A stretch of DNA of 64,000 nt. It comes from Tsuneonella troitsensis (lineage in GTDB: Bacteria > Pseudomonadota > Alphaproteobacteria > Sphingomonadales > Sphingomonadaceae). Where the stretch lies: assembly GCF_001441535.1 (NCBI RefSeq), contig NZ_LMAU01000001.1, forward strand, positions 310,001-374,000, written 5' to 3'. Positions 1 to 9,733 of the stretch are shown here, piece by piece. A program made the position numbers and the translations under genes. A model generated the notes under the pieces. That model was given only the letters and a program-made list of their open reading frames with translations, was not told the origin of the DNA and made no database searches. Numbering within the stretch: the first letter of the stretch is position 1; every line of letters begins with the position of its first letter.

Positions 1-32
1 ACGATGGTCACGCCGGGTCGGGCAAGGGTCAC
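1..32 (-). CDS. Possible 5' end of a further minus-strand gene (partial)
   Basis: A GTG codon at 32-30 overlaps the TGA stop of the upstream gene (31-29) in a GTGA arrangement and opens a frame reading MTLARPGVTIV to the window edge. The same coupled-start layout recurs in this window, which is the only support. Eleven codons are too few to assign a family. Confidence 0.3.
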   Translation of the reverse strand, partial: MTLARPGVTI

Positions 33-2227
33 AGGAAATTGCTCCATTGAAGGACCGGCAGGATAGACGCGTAATCGTCGGTCCACAAAGGGCTGTCGGT
101 CCGCTCGAGCGGAGTCCACTCGGCCCGTCCGACGGCTTCGAGGGCGACAAGGCGCGCTTGCGAACGCGACATCGCAATCCACACCGAACCCGTGCGAGGA
201 GCGCGCGCGCCCATGTCGTCGCGGCGAATGGCGGACAGGCCATTCGCCCGCGCCGCTGCGCCCAGCGCAGGGGCCAGATCGACATAGCGGTTGGATATAT
301 GCACGAGCAGCAACCCGTCGGGTTTCAGCGCGCGCAGATAGACCTTGATCGCCTCGTCGGTCATCAGGTGCAGCGGCACTGCGTCGGACGAGAAGGCATC
401 GATCGCGAGCAGGTCGTAACGGCCCGGGGGCGCGGCTTCGAGCTCGATCCGCGCATCGCCGATGACCATCCGCGCGTCTGGCGTGCACCGCTGCACGAAA
501 GTGAACTGACCGTTTCGCGAATATTCCAGCACGGCCGGATCGATCTCGTAGAACGTCCAGCTCTGACCCGGCTTTCGGTAGCAGGCAAGCGTGCCGACCC
601 CCAAGCCGACGATGCCGACGTTGGCCCCGGGTCCCAGCAGCGCGTCGCCCGCACCCAGCGCCAGCCCGACGCCCGAAGTTCGCCCATAATACGTCGTCGG
701 CTCGAGCTCGAGTCCGGGCTTGCGTAACTGTATCCCGTGCAACGTCGTGCCGTGGGCCAGAGTGCGCGCGGTCTCGCCTACGTCGCGCACGGTGTAGACG
801 CCGAAGTAGCTGCGGCTGCGCTCTCCGTTCAGGCTCGCCCGCACGGCCTGCGTTCCGCCGAGCGCAAGCATCGTAAGGGCGAGGATCGCGGCGAAGGCGG
901 TCCGCCAGCGGACCAGCATGAGCGCAAGCAGGACAACCGCCGACAGCAGCCCTTGCACCAGCAGGACAGTGGGCGATTCCGCCGCGCTGGCCCGCGCAAG
1001 CGCCGCGATCGCCAGCAGCGCTGCGCCGAGGATCGTCGCCATGACCAGCCGCGTGCGCTCGGGTGTCCAGCCGAACCGGGCGGTCCATTGCGCGTAGCCG
1101 GGCAGGGGCACGAGCACCGCAGCGGCCACGATCAGCAGCGGATGCTCCCATGTCCAGTCGAACAGGACCGGGGCGATCAGCGCGGTCACCGCTCCGCCAA
1201 GAGCGCCGCCCGCCGACATGACCAAGTAGAACAGCGTCAACCGCGAGGGGTGCGGACGGCTTTCGTAAAGCCGTCCATGCAGTGCCACGGCGACGACGAA
1301 CAGGAGGGCCGCGCTGACCAGCGCAGCCGGGATAGAGCCGCTCTGCGAGATGAGGATGGTGATCGCGCCCAACACAATCACCAGCGCCGCGGCATAGCGC
1401 TTGAACTCGCGCGCCACTCGCTGCCGTTCGGAAAACGCGATCGAGAAGGACAGCAGGTAGATGCCCAGGGGGATCACCCACAGGAGCGGCATGGCGACGA
1501 TATCGGTGGTAAGGTACGTCGTCGTCGAGAGCATCAACCCCGAAGGAACTGCGGCGAGCACCAGCCACAGCGCAATGCGCCGCCAGCCGATCGCTTCGCC
1601 CTGATCCTCATCGAGTCTGTCCTCGACCTTCGTCTGGTCCACGGTCGGCAGCGCGCGGCTCGTCAGGACGACCAGAATGACCAGCACGGCGAAGCCGCCG
1701 GCCCAGGCCGCGCTTTGCAGGGCGATCGGCAGCAGCGGTTCGAACACCAGCGGATAGGCGATCAATCCTGCGAAGCTGCCGAGGTTGCTCGCCGCATAGA
1801 GCGGATAAGGATCGCCCGCGCGCGGGTCGGAAGCGTACCACCGCTGCATCAGTGGGGCCTGCGCCGAGACCGCGAAAAACAGCGGGCCGATCGTGGCGAG
1901 GAACAGCAGAGGCACCCAGACCACTTCCGCGCCCGGTGCCGCGGGCGGGAGGTCGGCCAGCGCGATCGGCAGCGTGAGCGCGGCCAGCAGCAGCACAGCC
2001 AGATGGACCAGCGCCTGCTTCTTCAGCGCAACTCGGCCCAGCGCATGGGCATAGGCATATCCCCCGAGCAGCAGAGCCTGATAGACCAGCATCGCGCTGT
2101 TCCAGACGTTGGGCGCCCCGCCCAGACGAGGCAGCGCCATCCGCGCGACCATCGGCTGCACCAGGAACAGCAGGAAGCTGCCGAGCAGTATCGTGCAGAC
2201 AAACAGCGTGCGCCGGTTCGCCATCAT
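29..2227 (-). CDS. Fused multi-pass membrane protein with spermidine-synthase-like domain
   Basis: About 732 residues. The N-terminal two thirds are a series of hydrophobic helices. The C-terminal third is a Rossmann methyltransferase of the spermidine synthase superfamily: glycine-rich SAM loop GIVGLGVGTLACY, acidic residue in FYEIDP, GDAR motif, and the signature DAFSSDAVP. The fold is known from SpeE-like proteins fused to an MFS-like membrane part. No polyamine substrate can be inferred, because such fusions are often not true aminopropyltransferases. The chosen ATG at 2227 overlaps the TGA of the upstream GNAT gene (ATGATGA cluster), so a longer start inside that gene is less likely. Third gene of a hemB-GNAT-speE-like run. 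Confident on family, not on reaction. Confidence 0.85.
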   Translation of the reverse strand: MMANRRTLFVCTILLGSFLLFLVQPMVARMALPRLGGAPNVWNSAMLVYQALLLGGYAYAHALGRVALKKQALVHLAVLLLAALTLPIALADLPPAAPGAEVVWVPLLFLATIGPLFFAVSAQAPLMQRWYASDPRAGDPYPLYAASNLGSFAGLIAYPLVFEPLLPIALQSAAWAGGFAVLVILVVLTSRALPTVDQTKVEDRLDEDQGEAIGWRRIALWLVLAAVPSGLMLSTTTYLTTDIVAMPLLWVIPLGIYLLSFSIAFSERQRVAREFKRYAAALVIVLGAITILISQSGSIPAALVSAALLFVVAVALHGRLYESRPHPSRLTLFYLVMSAGGALGGAVTALIAPVLFDWTWEHPLLIVAAAVLVPLPGYAQWTARFGWTPERTRLVMATILGAALLAIAALARASAAESPTVLLVQGLLSAVVLLALMLVRWRTAFAAILALTMLALGGTQAVRASLNGERSRSYFGVYTVRDVGETARTLAHGTTLHGIQLRKPGLELEPTTYYGRTSGVGLALGAGDALLGPGANVGIVGLGVGTLACYRKPGQSWTFYEIDPAVLEYSRNGQFTFVQRCTPDARMVIGDARIELEAAPPGRYDLLAIDAFSSDAVPLHLMTDEAIKVYLRALKPDGLLLVHISNRYVDLAPALGAAARANGLSAIRRDDMGARAPRTGSVWIAMSRSQARLVALEAVGRAEWTPLERTDSPLWTDDYASILPVLQWSNFL

Positions 2228-2784
2228 GCGCGCGCGCTCCACAATGCGCGGTCGATCGAGTGAACGATATGGTCGCGGATCGGCGGATCGAACCGGGTGT
2301 CGGCGTAATCGAGGTCCGCCCTGCGGCGCATTCCCAGTCGCTTCATCAGCCCCCAGCTCGCCTCGTTCTCGATGATGGTCAGCGCCACGACTTCATCCGC
2401 GCCGAACCGATCGAAGGCCGCATCGAGGGCTGCCACTGCAGCCTCCCTTGCATAACCCTGCCCCCACGCATCCTCGCGCAGGCGCCAGCCGACTTCCATT
2501 TCGCCGGTCACCGACGATCCGGGCGCGTCGGCGAGCTTCAGGCCGCAGAAGCCGAGAATTTCGCCATCGATCTTTCGCTCGACCGGCCAGAAGCAGAAGC
2601 CGTTGCGCGCTGCGCAGCCCTCCACCCGCGTCCGGGTCGCTGCTTCACCATCCCCATCGAGCACGCCACCCAGCCACCGCATGACAGCCGGCGTATTCGT
2701 GCCCGCGAAGAAACGCGGCCAATCCTCCGCGCGCCAATCCCGCAGCACCAGTCGCTCGGTTTCGAGCCGGACCGGGGCCGCCAC
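2224..2784 (-). CDS. GNAT family N-acetyltransferase (RimJ/RimL-like)
   Basis: About 186 residues. It opens with the typical ETERLVLRDW strand and loop of RimJ/RimL-type acetyltransferases and carries an acetyl-CoA-binding segment around GWRLREDAWGQGYAREA, followed by the conserved EASWGLMKRLGM helix region. The start is taken as GTG at 2784, two bases after the hemB stop. A longer ATG form (from 2844) would run far into hemB and lacks homology-like sequence. The end overlaps the next gene's ATG. Substrate unknown; the family covers ribosomal proteins, aminoglycosides and small amines. Confidence 0.82.
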   Translation of the reverse strand: MAAPVRLETERLVLRDWRAEDWPRFFAGTNTPAVMRWLGGVLDGDGEAATRTRVEGCAARNGFCFWPVERKIDGEILGFCGLKLADAPGSSVTGEMEVGWRLREDAWGQGYAREAAVAALDAAFDRFGADEVVALTIIENEASWGLMKRLGMRRRADLDYADTRFDPPIRDHIVHSIDRALWSARA

Positions 2785-2786
2785 TG

Positions 2787-3827
<1,041 letters not shown>

Positions 3828-5471
3828 TTAGAGCGCGGGCTTGCCGGCCTCTACCCGGTCGATCTCTCGCAGCGGTTGCGCAGGTCCGGTCTCGGCCCGG
3901 CTCGGGACGAGGTCCTCGAGCGCGGCGCCGGTTTCAACGGTCTTCAGCTGGGTCAGCACGGCGCGGAAACGCTGGAGGCTTTCTCCGGACAGTAGCGCGC
4001 GGGTGACGAACTGGACCGAAGCCGGATCGACCGCGCGACCGCCGCGATACATTTCATAGTGCAGGTGCGGCCCCGTCGACAGCCCGGTCGACCCGACATA
4101 ACCGATCACCTGACCGCGCCGAACCGATTGGCCCGTCGACACGGCCATGCGGCTCATATGGCAATAGCGCGTCTGTATGCCCCCGGAGTGATTGAGACGC
4201 ACCGCATTGCCGCAACCGCCCGCACGCCCCGCCGACGAGACGACACCATCGGTGACGGCGACGATGGGCGTGCCGTGGCCAGCCTTGAAATCCATGCCCG
4301 CGTGGCGGCGGAAGAAGCCGAGGATCGGATGTCGCCGCATGCCGAAGCGCGAGCTGACCGCGCCCGGCACCGGAGCGAGAAGCCCGCTGCGCTGTTCGCC
4401 CACGCCCGACGCCTCGTAGAAACGGCCATCACTGCCCCAGCGCATCAACTGGGTCTTGGGTTTGCCGCCCCTGTCGATGCCTGCATAGAGCAGCTGCCCC
4501 GCCTGCCGCTCGCCCGTCGCGGCGCGCTTGTAGGACAGGATCATGTCGAAGGTATCGGTCGGGCGCACGCCGGATTCGATATCGATCTGCTCGCCGAGCG
4601 CCTTCAGATACTGCTGCACGGCGCTCGCCGGTGCACCGGCGGCGCGCATCGACCGGTAAAGGCTGCTGCCCGCCACGCCGCGAATGCGCAGTGGGGTGTT
4701 GTCGACCCGGATCGCCTTGCGCTCGAGCGCCAGCCCGCCCTCGCCGCGCTCGATCGCGAGGGCCAGGTCGAACCGCGCGCGGAACGCCAGGGCGTCGAGT
4801 GGACGCGGCGCGCCCGGTTCCGGGCGGCGGCCCAGGGTGATGTCGATCTGCGTGCCCGGTGCGATCTCGCCCAGCGGCATCGCCTGCGACACGAGGCCGG
4901 ATACCCGTGCTAGGTCGGCGCCGCCGATGCCGGCACGCTGAAGCATGCGGGTGAAACTGTCGCCCGAAGCTAGCGTCGCGGTCACCTGGATCGACGGGCG
5001 TTCGGGCGCGGACTTGAGCGGCACGACACGGCTCGTCGCGCCCATCTGGCGGCCGCTATCCCCGCCGAGTGCGAGCGGCATGATCATCTGGCTGCGAAAC
5101 TCATCGCGCACGGCGTCGTCCACGCGGGTTGCGGGTGCAGCTTCCAGCGGGGCAAAACCAGGCCACAGCGCGATGCTGAAGGCGGTCAGGCCGACGAACG
5201 TGCCGAGACCCCGGAACCAGCGGCGGCTGCCGATCGCCTGCGCCAGGTCTGGCGCCAGATCGACCGCGGCCAGCTTTTCCTCGGCTTTCCAGCGCAGCGC
5301 GTCCCACCGTTCGGCCAATCCGCGAACGCGGCGCAGCACCTGTGGTGCACGCTCCTGCTCGATCTGCGCGTGCGTAAGCGCCGCGGCGCGCCACGCAGGC
5401 ACGCCATCGGCAGGGCCGTGGCCCGATTCATCGCACTCGCGCGGCTGGAACAACGCGCCCTCCACTTTCAT
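3828..5471 (-). CDS. M23 family peptidoglycan endopeptidase, membrane anchored
   Basis: 547 residues. A cytoplasmic N-terminus of about 90 residues precedes one hydrophobic segment (GLGTFVGLTAFSIALWPGFA). A long periplasmic linker with LysM/OapA-like character follows, then a LytM/M23 domain. The zinc site is complete: HAGMD near residue 388 and HLHYE near 467-471, with an H in RYCHM between them. It is predicted to cleave peptide cross-links in peptidoglycan. Long N-terminal regions are usual in this family in Sphingomonadales. It is divergent from the helicase gene at 5.67 kb, with about 190 bases between them in which I see no convincing promoter. Confidence 0.92.
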   Translation of the reverse strand: MKVEGALFQPRECDESGHGPADGVPAWRAAALTHAQIEQERAPQVLRRVRGLAERWDALRWKAEEKLAAVDLAPDLAQAIGSRRWFRGLGTFVGLTAFSIALWPGFAPLEAAPATRVDDAVRDEFRSQMIMPLALGGDSGRQMGATSRVVPLKSAPERPSIQVTATLASGDSFTRMLQRAGIGGADLARVSGLVSQAMPLGEIAPGTQIDITLGRRPEPGAPRPLDALAFRARFDLALAIERGEGGLALERKAIRVDNTPLRIRGVAGSSLYRSMRAAGAPASAVQQYLKALGEQIDIESGVRPTDTFDMILSYKRAATGERQAGQLLYAGIDRGGKPKTQLMRWGSDGRFYEASGVGEQRSGLLAPVPGAVSSRFGMRRHPILGFFRRHAGMDFKAGHGTPIVAVTDGVVSSAGRAGGCGNAVRLNHSGGIQTRYCHMSRMAVSTGQSVRRGQVIGYVGSTGLSTGPHLHYEMYRGGRAVDPASVQFVTRALLSGESLQRFRAVLTQLKTVETGAALEDLVPSRAETGPAQPLREIDRVEAGKPAL

Positions 5472-5665
5472 AGGGTCGCGTCCGGAAGATCCCTTTCCCG
5501 GTGGCGACCCGTGGCCTGCAACCGGGCCACGCAGGGTCCAGTGCCGGGTTTCCCTGCCCGATTGAAGTTAACGTCGACCTAAAATCGGACGATTCGAGTC
5601 TGTTGCGCGGCAAACTGTGGGATCGGCCCGGTGACCGGTTGGCATCAGGCAGGGGCGATGCCACA

Positions 5666-8158
5666 TTGATCGGCGTGACAATCAAGGCGGTCCTCGGGCC
5701 GACAAACACCGGCAAGACCCACCTCGCCATCGAGCGGATGTGCGGCCATTCGTCGGGCGCGATCGGATTTCCGCTGCGCCTGCTGGCGCGCGAGGTCTAT
5801 GACCGGGTGGTCGCGATCAAGGGCGAGAAGTCGGTTGCGCTTATCACCGGCGAGGAACGGATCGAGCCGCGCGACGCTCGCTACCTCTGCTGCACGGTGG
5901 AAGCGATGCCGCGCGCGAACGGCTTGCGCGGAGACGGGCTGGCCTTCGTCGCGCTGGACGAAGCGCAATTGGCCGCCGATCGCGAGCGCGGCCACGTGTT
6001 CACCGACCGCCTGCTCAACGCGCGTGGGCGCGAGGAGACGATGCTGCTCGGGTCCTCGACGCTGGAGCCGATGGTTCGCCAGCTTCTGCCGAAAGCGGAG
6101 ATCGTCACCCGACCGCGCTTTTCCACGCTCAGCTATGCCGGAACGACCAAACTCAGCCGTTTGCCACCGCGCAGCGCGATCGTCGCCTTCTCGACCGAGC
6201 AGGTCTATGCCGTCGCCGAGATGCTCCGGCGGTTTCGGGGCGGCGCGGCGGTCGTGATGGGTGGGCTCAGTCCCGAAACGCGCAATCGGCAGGTCGCGTT
6301 GTTCCAGTCGGGCGAGGTCGATTACATCGTCGCCACCGATGCGATCGGCATGGGCCTCAACCTCGATGTCCGCCACGTGGCCTTCGCCGGGCTGTCCAAA
6401 TTCGACGGAGTGCGCCAGCGGCGGCTGACTCCGTCGGAGATGGCCCAGATTGCGGGACGAGCCGGGCGCCACCAGACTGACGGCACCTTCGGCACGCTCG
6501 CTGGCGCGGCGGGCGAGACGCCGGCCTTCACCGACGAGGAAGTCTACGCAATCGAGGAGCATCGTTTCGCGCCGCTGACGGGCCTTTACTGGCGCGAGGC
6601 CGAACCCAGGTTCGATAATGTCGCGACGCTGATCGCCGATCTCGAAGCACCGCCTGCGGAGCCGGGGCTGGTACGCGCGCCCGAGGCGATCGATCTGGCG
6701 GTCCTCAAGCGCTTGGCGGAAGATCCGCTGGCGGCCGACATCCGCGGCGCGGCACTCGTAAGGCGGTTCTGGGAAGCCTGCTGCCTGCCGGACTTCCGCC
6801 AGAGCGGGGCCGATACCCACGCGCGGTTCGTTGCCAGGCTATGGCAGGACCTGCGCCAAGGCCATCTCGGCGCCGATTTCGTCGCTGCGCGGATCGCGGA
6901 ACTCGACCGTCCGCAGGGCGATATCGACACGTTGCAGGGGCGAATCGCTGCGATCCGCAGCTGGTCTTACATCGCACAGCGACCCGACTGGGTGCTGGCG
7001 CGCGACGAGATGGCTGCTCGCGCCCGCGCGGTCGAGGCGCGGCTGTCCGATGCGCTCCACGCGCGGCTGACCGAACGGTTCGTCAACCGGCGCACGGCGA
7101 TCCTGATGAAGAGCCTGGGCACCGATCCCGCGCTCCTGCCCGTCGCGCTAGGCACCGATGACGTCGTGACGGTGGAAGGCGAGCCGATCGGCCATCTCGA
7201 AGGGTTCCGGTTCGTCGTCGATCCGCTGGCCAATCATGCCGATCGCCGGATGCTGCTCGCCGCGGGTGAGAAGGCATTGCCACGCCTGCTGGCCCAGCGC
7301 GCCCGGGCGCTCGCCGCCGACACCTCGGCGCTCGAACTGGCGCAGGGGACCGTCCGCTGGCTGGGGCGCGACCTGGTGCGTATCGAACGCGCAGCCTCGC
7401 CCGTCGATCGCGTCCTCGTTCCCGCACGCGACCTAGCTGTCGTGCCCGATGGCGAGCGACGCGGGGTGCTCGAAGCCGTCGATCGGTGGCTGGCGGACCG
7501 GCTGGCCGCGCTTGCCCCGTTGGCCACTCTCGAATCGGCATCGCGCGATCCGGCACTTGGCAGCCAGGCCCGCGCACTGCTCCTCAACCTCGTCGCCGGA
7601 CACGGTACGATCGCGCGCGACAAGGCGGGCATCGAACATTTGCCGCGCGAGCTCCGCCCGGTCCTGCGCCGCCTTGGCGTCATCGTCGGCGCGCTCGACG
7701 TGTTCGCGCCAGCCTTGCTCAAGCCGGCTGCACGCCAGGCGTTTCATGCCGCGGGGATCGATCGGCGACCGCTGGCGCCGACGATGCCGCCGGTTCTGGC
7801 CTCGCCGCGCAACATCCCCGCTGGATATCGGCCTGCCGGCGCGCAGGCGGTGCGGGTCGATGTCGCCGACAAGCTGGTTCGCGCGGCGCACGATGCGCGC
7901 ACCGCGACGAGAGCGAGGTCGTTCGTGCTCGACCCGGCGCTGGCGATCTCGACCGGATTGAAGTCGGAGAGCTGGACACGGCTGCTCGGCAGTGCCGGCT
8001 TCAGGCTGCAGCGCGCGCGCAAGCTGGCGGCGAACGCATTTGGCCCGCCTGCGCCCGACCGCTGGACCTGGCGACCTTCCCGGCGCGAAGCCCCGGCCCC
8101 GCGCCCCAAGGTGCGCGTAGGCAGTGCGTTCGCCGCGCTGGCGGATCTCGTCACTTGA
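5666..8158 (+). CDS. Suv3-like DExH-box RNA helicase
   Basis: About 830 residues. Superfamily 2 helicase motifs are clear: Walker A GPTNTGKTH directly after the N-terminus, DEAQ (motif II), a SAT-like GSST, ATDAIGMGLNLDVRHV (motif V) and QIAGRAGRH (motif VI), followed by a long C-terminal region as in mitochondrial Suv3. Homologues act in RNA turnover. The start is uncertain: TTG at 5666 has AGGGG ten bases upstream, GTG at 5675 begins VTIKAVLGPTN, and a further upstream frame from 5501 lacks family-like sequence. The TGA stop overlaps the TTG of the S4 gene, so the two are translationally coupled. Confidence 0.9.
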   Translation: MIGVTIKAVLGPTNTGKTHLAIERMCGHSSGAIGFPLRLLAREVYDRVVAIKGEKSVALITGEERIEPRDARYLCCTVEAMPRANGLRGDGLAFVALDEAQLAADRERGHVFTDRLLNARGREETMLLGSSTLEPMVRQLLPKAEIVTRPRFSTLSYAGTTKLSRLPPRSAIVAFSTEQVYAVAEMLRRFRGGAAVVMGGLSPETRNRQVALFQSGEVDYIVATDAIGMGLNLDVRHVAFAGLSKFDGVRQRRLTPSEMAQIAGRAGRHQTDGTFGTLAGAAGETPAFTDEEVYAIEEHRFAPLTGLYWREAEPRFDNVATLIADLEAPPAEPGLVRAPEAIDLAVLKRLAEDPLAADIRGAALVRRFWEACCLPDFRQSGADTHARFVARLWQDLRQGHLGADFVAARIAELDRPQGDIDTLQGRIAAIRSWSYIAQRPDWVLARDEMAARARAVEARLSDALHARLTERFVNRRTAILMKSLGTDPALLPVALGTDDVVTVEGEPIGHLEGFRFVVDPLANHADRRMLLAAGEKALPRLLAQRARALAADTSALELAQGTVRWLGRDLVRIERAASPVDRVLVPARDLAVVPDGERRGVLEAVDRWLADRLAALAPLATLESASRDPALGSQARALLLNLVAGHGTIARDKAGIEHLPRELRPVLRRLGVIVGALDVFAPALLKPAARQAFHAAGIDRRPLAPTMPPVLASPRNIPAGYRPAGAQAVRVDVADKLVRAAHDARTATRARSFVLDPALAISTGLKSESWTRLLGSAGFRLQRARKLAANAFGPPAPDRWTWRPSRREAPAPRPKVRVGSAFAALADLVT

Positions 8159-8466
8159 GGATCGACAAGCTGCTGTGGCAGCTGCGGCTGACCAAGACCC
8201 GCTCGCAGGCCCAGGCGCTGGTGCTCGCGGGACACATGCGGCGCAACGGGGGGCGCATTTTGCGCGCGAGCCAGGACGTTGCGGTGGGCGATACCCTCAC
8301 CGTGCCGCTGCCCGGGGGCGTGCGCGTGATCGAGGTTCTCGCCCTGCCCGTCCGGCGGGGACCCGCCGCCGAAGCACAGGCCTGTTACCGCGCGCTTGAC
8401 CCGCAGCCGTTTCCCGCGATAGCTGCGACCGGACACGAAACGCCTGAGAGGGGCCAGCCGCAATGA
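8155..8466 (+). CDS. S4 domain RNA-binding protein (Hsp15-like)
   Basis: 103 residues. The N-terminal [20 protein letters not shown] and the following GHMRRNG are the classic S4 fold of heat-shock protein 15, which binds free 50S subunits carrying nascent chain. The start is TTG at 8155, overlapping the helicase TGA (TTGA). No ATG gives an intact S4 fold. The stop overlaps the ferredoxin ATG (ATGA). Helicase, S4 protein and ferredoxin thus form one coupled operon. Confidence 0.88.
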   Translation: MRIDKLLWQLRLTKTRSQAQALVLAGHMRRNGGRILRASQDVAVGDTLTVPLPGGVRVIEVLALPVRRGPAAEAQACYRALDPQPFPAIAATGHETPERGQPQ

Positions 8467-8801
8467 CCTACGTCGTCACCGACGCGTGCATCAAGTGCAA
8501 GTACACCGACTGCGTAGAGGTCTGTCCGGTGGACTGCTTCTACGAAGGGGAGACGATGCTCGTCATCAACCCTTCGGAGTGTATCGACTGCGGCGTGTGC
8601 GAACCGGAATGCCCGGCCGAGGCAATCCTGCCCGATACCGAGGACGGCCTCGAGAAGTGGCTCGAGCTGAACACCAAGTTCTCCGCCGAATGGCCGAACA
8701 TCACCCAGAAGAAGGACCCGCCCGAGGACGCCGACGAGCACAAGGGCGAAGACGGCAAGTTCGAGAAGTTCTTCACTCCCGAGCCCGGCGAAGGCGACTG
8801 A
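8463..8801 (+). CDS. fdxA: Seven-iron ferredoxin FdxA
   Basis: 112 residues. The cysteine pattern C9, C12, C17, C21, C25, C40, C43, C46, C50 matches 7Fe ferredoxins: C9/C17/C50 hold the [3Fe-4S] cluster and C21/C40/C43/C46 the [4Fe-4S] cluster, by alignment with Azotobacter FdI numbering minus one. The acidic C-terminal tail is typical of the alphaproteobacterial FdxA family. It is a low-potential electron carrier in the cytoplasm; the partner is not evident. Last gene of the helicase operon, followed by a hairpin and then carD. Confidence 0.95.
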   Translation: MTYVVTDACIKCKYTDCVEVCPVDCFYEGETMLVINPSECIDCGVCEPECPAEAILPDTEDGLEKWLELNTKFSAEWPNITQKKDPPEDADEHKGEDGKFEKFFTPEPGEGD

Positions 8802-8842
8802 CCACCCCGGGGGACAGCTGAATTATCGGTTCGTTAGCCATC

Positions 8843-8880
8843 CCACTCCGCGCGTCGCCGTGCGGGGTGGAAATTTTGTT
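8843..8880 (+). terminator. Probable intrinsic terminator of the fdxA operon
   Basis: A nine-base stem CCACTCCGC/GCGGGGTGG (one G-U pair) with a ten-base loop lies at 8843-8870 and is followed by AAATTTTGTT. It sits 41 bases after the fdxA stop and just before the carD promoter -10 element. The U-tract is imperfect. Confidence 0.6.
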
Positions 8881-8892
8881 GCGATTGTGTTA

Positions 8893-8898
8893 TATAAT
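8893..8898 (+). promoter_or_regulatory. Probable carD promoter, consensus -10
   Basis: A perfect TATAAT lies in an AT-rich patch unlike its surroundings. No good -35 is visible at 17 bases. Transcription from here would give carD a leader of about 165 bases. Placement after a terminator and before carD supports an independent promoter. Confidence 0.5.
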
Positions 8899-9072
8899 CC
8901 GTCAAGCACGCCGGTGAGCGATTCCCGGCGGTGAAGCGAACGGTCAGAAAGGCGTCGGCACACCCGCGAAATAGACTGGTTTTTTCCCGACCGCGCCCGG
9001 CAACTCCGGGTCCGGTCGATAGGAAATTCGTCGCTTTTCGCCCGTCCCGTCGCCCGCACGAAAGGAATTTTG

Positions 9073-9606
9073 ATGGCTAGCCAGGCCCCTGCTTTCGAAG
9101 TCGGCGATTACGTGGTTTACCCCAAGCACGGCGTTGGCCGTGTGGTCGAGCTGCAGAGCGAGGAAATCGCCGGAATGAAGCTCGATCTCTATGTCCTGCG
9201 GTTCGAAAAGGAGCGCATGACGCTCCGCGTTCCGGTCAACAAGATTGAATCGATCGGCATGCGCAAGCTGTCGAGCGACAAGACGCTTCGCGAAGCGATG
9301 GAAACCCTCAAAGGCAAGCCGAAAGTCAAGCGCACCATGTGGTCGCGCCGCGCGCAGGAATACGAAGCGAAGATCAACTCGGGCGACCTGGTGTCGATCG
9401 CCGAAGTGACTCGCGACCTGTTCCGTCCCGAAGACCAGCCCGAACAGTCGTATTCGGAGCGCCAGATCTTCGAAGCGGCCTCGTCGCGCCTCGCCCGCGA
9501 GCTGGCGGCGATGGAAAAGACCGACGAGCCGACCGCGCTCGGCAAAATTCTCGACGTGCTGCGCGAACATGCGCCCCAGTACTACGAGACCACCGAAGAG
9601 GCCTGA
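9073..9606 (+). CDS. carD: CarD family transcriptional regulator
   Basis: 177 residues. The N-terminal Tudor-like RNA-polymerase-interaction domain begins FEVGDYVVYPKHGVGRV. The C-terminal helical domain includes ARELAAMEKTDEPTALGKI. CarD/CdnL proteins bind the RNA polymerase beta subunit and stabilise open complexes, chiefly at rRNA and growth genes. Start is ATG at 9073 with GAAAGGAA upstream; a TTG one codon earlier is less likely. Monocistronic, between its own promoter and a strong terminator. Confidence 0.96.
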   Translation: MASQAPAFEVGDYVVYPKHGVGRVVELQSEEIAGMKLDLYVLRFEKERMTLRVPVNKIESIGMRKLSSDKTLREAMETLKGKPKVKRTMWSRRAQEYEAKINSGDLVSIAEVTRDLFRPEDQPEQSYSERQIFEAASSRLARELAAMEKTDEPTALGKILDVLREHAPQYYETTEEA

Positions 9607-9636
9607 TTCGACCAAGCGTCGATCGGTGCCGACGAA

Positions 9637-9667
9637 GGGCCGCCCGCAGGGGCGGCCCTTTCTTTTT
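9637..9667 (+). terminator. Intrinsic terminator of carD
   Basis: A perfect GGGCCGCC/GGCGGCCC stem with a six-base loop is followed directly by TTTCTTTTT. It lies 30 bases after the carD stop. Confidence 0.92.
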
Positions 9668-9733
9668 GCGGGATTGCTCCGGGATGCTTGCTGTATTATG
9701 TAGGTAATACGCAATGAAAGCGAGGCAATCGTT

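Noticed and set aside
737-2263. 508-codon open frame opposite the SpeE-like membrane gene
   Set aside because: Gln/Arg/His-rich shadow, no start context, no domain.
5501-5665. Upstream extension of the helicase frame
   Set aside because: The added residues have no helicase-like sequence and the Walker A should lie near the N-terminus.
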